This document shows, one piece after another, positions 5,460-8,645 of a stretch of 8,645 nucleotides of DNA. Positions within the stretch are counted from its first letter, which is position 1, and the number at the start of each line of letters is the position of its first letter. The position numbers were made by a program, and so were the translations under genes. The stretch lies in the NCBI GenBank assembly GCA_903920405.1, contig CAIXMC010000427.1:1-8645 (forward strand), written 5' to 3'. Source of the stretch: an uncultured beta proteobacterium. Its GTDB lineage: Bacteria; Pseudomonadota; Gammaproteobacteria; Burkholderiales; Burkholderiaceae_C. The notes under the pieces were generated by a model that was not told the DNA's origin, ran no database searches, and worked only from the letters and a program-made list of their open reading frames with translations.

Positions 5460-7499
5460 ATGAATAAACAAACCCTTTCCTTTCAAGCCGAAGTTGCACA
5501 ACTGCTGTATTTGGTGACCCATTCGTTGTACTCCAACAAAGAGATTTTTTTGCGAGAGTTAATCTCCAACGCATCCGATGCCTGCGACAAACTGCGTTTT
5601 GAAGCCATCAATAACACCGCTTTTTACGAAGATGCTCCCAATCTGGAAGTGCGCGTTACGTTTGACAAGGATGCCAAAACGCTCACCATCACCGATAACG
5701 GCGTGGGCATGAGCGAGCAGGAGGCAGTGGAACACTTAGGCACCATCGCCAAGAGCGGTACCAAAGACTTTATGAGCAAGCTCACAGGCGACCAAAAAGC
5801 CAGCGCGTCGCAACAGGGCCAGCTCATTGGGCAGTTTGGCGTGGGTTTCTATTCCGGCTTTATCGTGGCTGACAAAATCACCGTTGAAACTCGCCGTGCG
5901 GGTTTAACTCCCGCCGAGGGTGTTCGCTGGGTCAGCGGCGGTGCTGGTAACTTTGAAGTGGAAACCATGGAGCGCCAAAAGCGAGGCACCAGCGTCACCC
6001 TGCATTTGCGAGAAGATGCTCTGGACTACACCAACAACTGGAAAATCAAGAGCACCATCAGCAAATACTCCGACCACATCAGCCTGCCCATTTTGATGGA
6101 AAAAGAAGAATGGAAAGATGGCGAACTGATTAATCCCAACGACGAAAAAGGGGGGCGTCAACCTGGTGCCATGGTCAAAACCGGTGACTGGGAAACTGTC
6201 AACAAAGCCAACGCCATCTGGGCGCGTGCCAAAAAAGACATTACCTCTGAGCAATACAACGAGTTTTACAAACAAATCAGCCATGATTTTGAAGTGCCGC
6301 TGGCCTACACCCATAACCGCGTTGAAGGCAGCACAGAATACACCCAGTTGCTTTATGTTCCGTCCAAAGCACCGTTTGATTTGTACAACCGCGACAAATC
6401 GGCAGGGGTCAAGCTGTATGTGAAGCGCGTGTTCATCATGGACGATGCCAATGCACTGCTGCCCACTTATTTGCGCTTTGTCAAGGGCGTGGTGGACTCC
6501 AGCGATCTGCCACTGAACGTCAGCCGCGAACTGTTGCAAGAAAGCCGCGACGTGAAAGCCATTCGCGAAGGCTGCACCAAGCGTGTGCTGGGTATGCTGG
6601 AAGATTTGGCCAAAAATGACAAACTGTCCGCCACAGAATGCACCAAAGACGGCGCAGCTTGCGATGAATCCTGCGAGTGCAAAAAAGAGTCTGATGCGAA
6701 CGACGTGACCGATGTTGTGACGGCACAAGACAAAGCACAGGCCGGAAAATACACCAAGTTCTACCAGGAATTTGGTGCAGTTCTTAAAGAAGGTTTGGGT
6801 GAAGACTACGCCAACAAAGACCGCATTGCCAAATTACTGCGTTTTGCCAGCAGCACCACTGACACGGTCAGTGTGAGTTTTGCTGACTACAAAGCCCGCA
6901 TGAAAGACGGCCAGGAAGCTATTTATTACATCACCGCTGACACTTTGCCCGCTGCCAAAAACAGCCCCCAATTGGAAGTGTTCAAGAAAAAAGGCATTGA
7001 AGTGCTTTTGATGACCGACCGTGTCGATGAATGGGCGCTGAACTATGTGCATGAGTTTGACGGCACACCACTGCAAAGCGTGGCCAAAGGCGCGGTCGAT
7101 TTAGGCAAATTGCAAGACGAGACCGAGAAAAAAGCAGCCGAAGAAGCCGCCGAATCTTTCAAACCGTTGCTAGCCAAGCTGAAAGAAGCTTTGAAAGACA
7201 AAGCTGAAGACGTTCGTGTGACCACACGGCTGGTGGATTCACCCGCATGTCTGGTCGTGCAAGACAACGGCATGAGCACACAACTCGCACGCATGCTCAA
7301 ACAAGCTGGTCAGACTGCCCCCAATGTCAAACCCGTACTTGAAGTGAATGCCGAACACCCCTTGGTGAAAAAGCTCGAAGGCTCAGTGCATTTCAACGAC
7401 CTGGCGCAAATTCTGTTTGACCAGGCATTGCTGGCCGAGGGCGGTTTGCCCGACGATCCTGCCATGTATGTCAAACGGGTCAATGCACTTCTTGTGTAA
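5460..7499 (+). CDS. htpG: Chaperone HtpG, bacterial Hsp90
   Basis: HtpG is the cytoplasmic dimeric ATP-driven chaperone that remodels client proteins, often with DnaK. The start at 5460 ([12 protein letters not shown]) matches the usual N-terminus; an ATG 78 bases upstream in frame lies inside the sigma-32 promoter. The product is 679 residues, longer than E. coli HtpG (624). The GHKL ATP-binding domain shows E33 and N37 (ELISNASDA), D79-N-G-V-G-M84, and [10 protein letters not shown] at 123-132. The middle domain carries [12 protein letters not shown], with R356 at the place of the catalytic arginine R336. The C-terminal dimerisation domain ends without the eukaryotic MEEVD tail, as in bacteria. 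An unusual hydrophilic insert near 390-425 contains a cysteine cluster, C394, C401, C405 and C407. Expression should be heat-inducible from the adjacent sigma-32 promoter. No Shine-Dalgarno sequence precedes the start. It is convergent with purN. Confidence 0.97.
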   Translation: MNKQTLSFQAEVAQLLYLVTHSLYSNKEIFLRELISNASDACDKLRFEAINNTAFYEDAPNLEVRVTFDKDAKTLTITDNGVGMSEQEAVEHLGTIAKSGTKDFMSKLTGDQKASASQQGQLIGQFGVGFYSGFIVADKITVETRRAGLTPAEGVRWVSGGAGNFEVETMERQKRGTSVTLHLREDALDYTNNWKIKSTISKYSDHISLPILMEKEEWKDGELINPNDEKGGRQPGAMVKTGDWETVNKANAIWARAKKDITSEQYNEFYKQISHDFEVPLAYTHNRVEGSTEYTQLLYVPSKAPFDLYNRDKSAGVKLYVKRVFIMDDANALLPTYLRFVKGVVDSSDLPLNVSRELLQESRDVKAIREGCTKRVLGMLEDLAKNDKLSATECTKDGAACDESCECKKESDANDVTDVVTAQDKAQAGKYTKFYQEFGAVLKEGLGEDYANKDRIAKLLRFASSTTDTVSVSFADYKARMKDGQEAIYYITADTLPAAKNSPQLEVFKKKGIEVLLMTDRVDEWALNYVHEFDGTPLQSVAKGAVDLGKLQDETEKKAAEEAAESFKPLLAKLKEALKDKAEDVRVTTRLVDSPACLVVQDNGMSTQLARMLKQAGQTAPNVKPVLEVNAEHPLVKKLEGSVHFNDLAQILFDQALLAEGGLPDDPAMYVKRVNALLV

Positions 7500-7500
7500 C

Positions 7501-7557
7501 AAAAATGGCTGTAGGGCGCATGGAATAAGCGTTTGTAGCTATGAAATTTGCAGCAAT
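7501..7557 (+). repeat. Dispersed short repeat, copy 2 (htpG/purN gap)
   Basis: This is a fuller copy of the repeat at 2335-2362; the shared 28-base core is 7530-7557. The left part, GGCTGTAGGGCGCATGGAAT, is followed by AAGCG, an imperfect inverted repeat (CGC..AT around GGA, then ATAAGCG) that could form a weak stem. From memory it resembles a palindromic repeat found at many intergenic sites in Comamonadaceae. It starts two bases after the htpG stop and overlaps the purN stop and last five codons, so it probably also forms the 3' ends of both transcripts. Confidence 0.6.
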
Positions 7558-8132
7558 TTTGCAATTGCCCGAGGGTAAATCAAATGCTCCTGGGTCAGCA
7601 CCCTTGTTGCAAGTGTGTCAGCAGTATCGTCTGGCAACACAGGCACACAGGCTTGCGCCAGAATGGGGCCATGGTCAAGTTCTGGCGTGACCAGATGCAC
7701 CGTGGCTCCAGCCACTTTGCAGCCCGCCTCCAATGCACGCTGGTGCGTGTGCAAACCAGGAAAAGCCGGCAACAGTGAGGGGTGAATATTGACCAAACGG
7801 CCGGCGTAGCGGTTCACAAAGTTGGGGGTCAAAATGCGCATGAAGCCAGCCAGTACCACCAGCGCGGGGTGGTTGGCATCTTCAAACTTGTCGATGTGTT
7901 GCACAATGGCCGCGTCAAAATTTTCACGATTTGCATAAGCCTTGTGGTTCACCACTTCAGTGGCAATGCCATGCGAACGGGCAAAATCCAAACCTTTGGC
8001 ATCTGTCTTGTTGCTGATGACAGCGGCCACATGCACATCCCACTGGGTAGCCCAATGTTCAAGGTGGGCAGTTTGCACAATGGCCGCCATGTTGGAGCCA
8101 TTGCCCGAGATCAAAATAACGATATTTTTCAT
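7539..8132 (-). CDS. purN: Phosphoribosylglycinamide formyltransferase (GAR transformylase)
   Basis: PurN transfers the formyl group of 10-formyltetrahydrofolate to GAR, the third step of de novo purine synthesis, in the cytoplasm. The 197-residue product is slightly shorter than E. coli PurN (212). The N-terminal glycine-rich phosphate-binding turn is ISGNGSNM (8-15). The catalytic triad is complete: N115 and H117 in NIHPSLLP and D153 in ELDHGPI, equivalent to N106, H108 and D144. The VVLAGFMRIL segment (92-101) also fits the family. The ATG at 8132 gives the standard start, but AGGA ends only one base before it, closer than a functional Shine-Dalgarno normally sits, so translation may depend on coupling to glmS, whose stop is 17 bases upstream. 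The last five residues (LLQIS) and the stop fall within the dispersed-repeat copy, suggesting the natural C-terminus was replaced or extended. Confidence 0.96.
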   Translation of the reverse strand: MKNIVILISGNGSNMAAIVQTAHLEHWATQWDVHVAAVISNKTDAKGLDFARSHGIATEVVNHKAYANRENFDAAIVQHIDKFEDANHPALVVLAGFMRILTPNFVNRYAGRLVNIHPSLLPAFPGLHTHQRALEAGCKVAGATVHLVTPELDHGPILAQACVPVLPDDTADTLATRVLTQEHLIYPRAIAKLLQIS

Positions 8133-8149
8133 ATCCTGCCCGTGGGGTG

Positions 8150-8645
8150 TTATTCCACCGTCACGCTCTTGGCTAAATTGCGTGGCTTATCGACATCGGT
8201 ACCCCGCGCACACGCCGTGTGGTAGGCCAGCAATTGCAGTGGCATCACATGGAGCAAAGGTGAAAGTGCGCCGTAATGTTCGGGCATACGAATCACATGC
8301 AAACCTTCGGCGCTTTCAATGTGCGAATCGGCATCGGCCAACACATACAACACACCTCCACGCGCACGCACCTCGTGCATATTGCTCTTGAGTTTTTCCA
8401 GCAGCGCGTCGTTGGGGGCTACTGTGACCACGGGCATGGCACTGGTGACCAAAGCCAGCGGACCGTGTTTGAGTTCTCCTGCAGGGTAGGCTTCGGCGTG
8501 GATGTAGCTGATTTCCTTGAGCTTCAGAGCACCTTCAAGCGCAATGGGGTAGTGCAGACCCCGGCCTAAAAACAGTGCGTTTTCCTTGGCCGCAAAGTCT
8601 TGCGCCCAAGCCATCACCTGGGGTTCAAGCGCCAACACCGATTGC
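8150..8645 (-). CDS. glmS: Glucosamine-6-phosphate synthase, C-terminal part (5' end outside window)
   Basis: This is the last 164 codons of GlmS (glutamine:fructose-6-phosphate amidotransferase), which makes glucosamine-6-phosphate for peptidoglycan and lipopolysaccharide. The frame stays open to the right edge, so the glutaminase domain and first sugar-isomerase (SIS) domain are beyond it; a GTG at 8638 is internal. The second SIS domain is clear: [20 protein letters not shown], then [20 protein letters not shown] with the conserved active-site glutamate, lysine and histidine, and [10 protein letters not shown]. It ends with the family signature [15 protein letters not shown], whose lysine corresponds to E. 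coli K603, which binds the open-chain sugar. Its stop is 17 bases before purN on the same strand, so the two are probably co-transcribed. No glmS-type ribozyme could be judged because the 5' region is outside the window. Confidence 0.96.
   Translation of the reverse strand, partial: QSVLALEPQVMAWAQDFAAKENALFLGRGLHYPIALEGALKLKEISYIHAEAYPAGELKHGPLALVTSAMPVVTVAPNDALLEKLKSNMHEVRARGGVLYVLADADSHIESAEGLHVIRMPEHYGALSPLLHVMPLQLLAYHTACARGTDVDKPRNLAKSVTVE

Noticed and set aside
5904..6728. 274-codon minus-strand frame within htpG
   Set aside because: It is antisense to conserved Hsp90 middle-domain sequence; its length follows from codon usage of htpG.

Overview
The window reads as ordinary core chromosome of a betaproteobacterium, most likely order Burkholderiales and probably close to Comamonadaceae. 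The protein sequences of GlnS, MsbA, RpoD, HtpG, PurN and GlmS have that flavour. RpoD carries the long low-complexity N-terminal extension common in that group, and two short intergenic repeats resemble a dispersed repeat I recall from Comamonadaceae genomes. Base composition looks close to balanced, lower than many Comamonadaceae. Genus is not decidable from this window.

Layout, left to right. (1) The 3' end of glnS (glutaminyl-tRNA synthetase, +) enters from the left edge and is followed after 45 bp by a complete msbA-type lipid A/lipid flippase ABC exporter (+). (2) msbA converges on rpoD (housekeeping sigma-70, -). The 83-bp gap holds a perfect 8-bp stem-loop and a degraded copy of a dispersed repeat. 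(3) rpoD and htpG (Hsp90 chaperone, +) are divergent across a 689-bp gap with no gene. That gap holds two direct copies of a ~159-bp element that is one giant imperfect palindrome with near-perfect 32-bp terminal inverted repeats, plus a well-formed sigma-32 (heat-shock) promoter for htpG and a 5'-leader hairpin. (4) htpG converges on purN (-), and a second copy of the dispersed repeat fills the gap and runs into the last codons of purN. (5) purN and the 3' part of glmS (-) form a closely spaced pair running in from the right edge.

Functionally these are housekeeping genes: translation (glnS), outer-membrane lipid export (msbA), transcription initiation (rpoD), stress chaperone (htpG), purine synthesis (purN) and amino-sugar synthesis (glmS). 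No phage, defence, CRISPR or secondary-metabolite system is visible. The part that known gene content does not explain is the rpoD-htpG intergenic region. The two palindromic elements differ by a two-base change compensated on the opposite arm. Their left arms are almost identical while their right arms have diverged, and their ends carry outward-facing TTGACC hexamers, one of which is placed to act as the -35 box of rpoD. This looks like a non-autonomous mobile element (MITE-like) or a structured nucleic-acid element that has become part of the control region of the housekeeping sigma factor.
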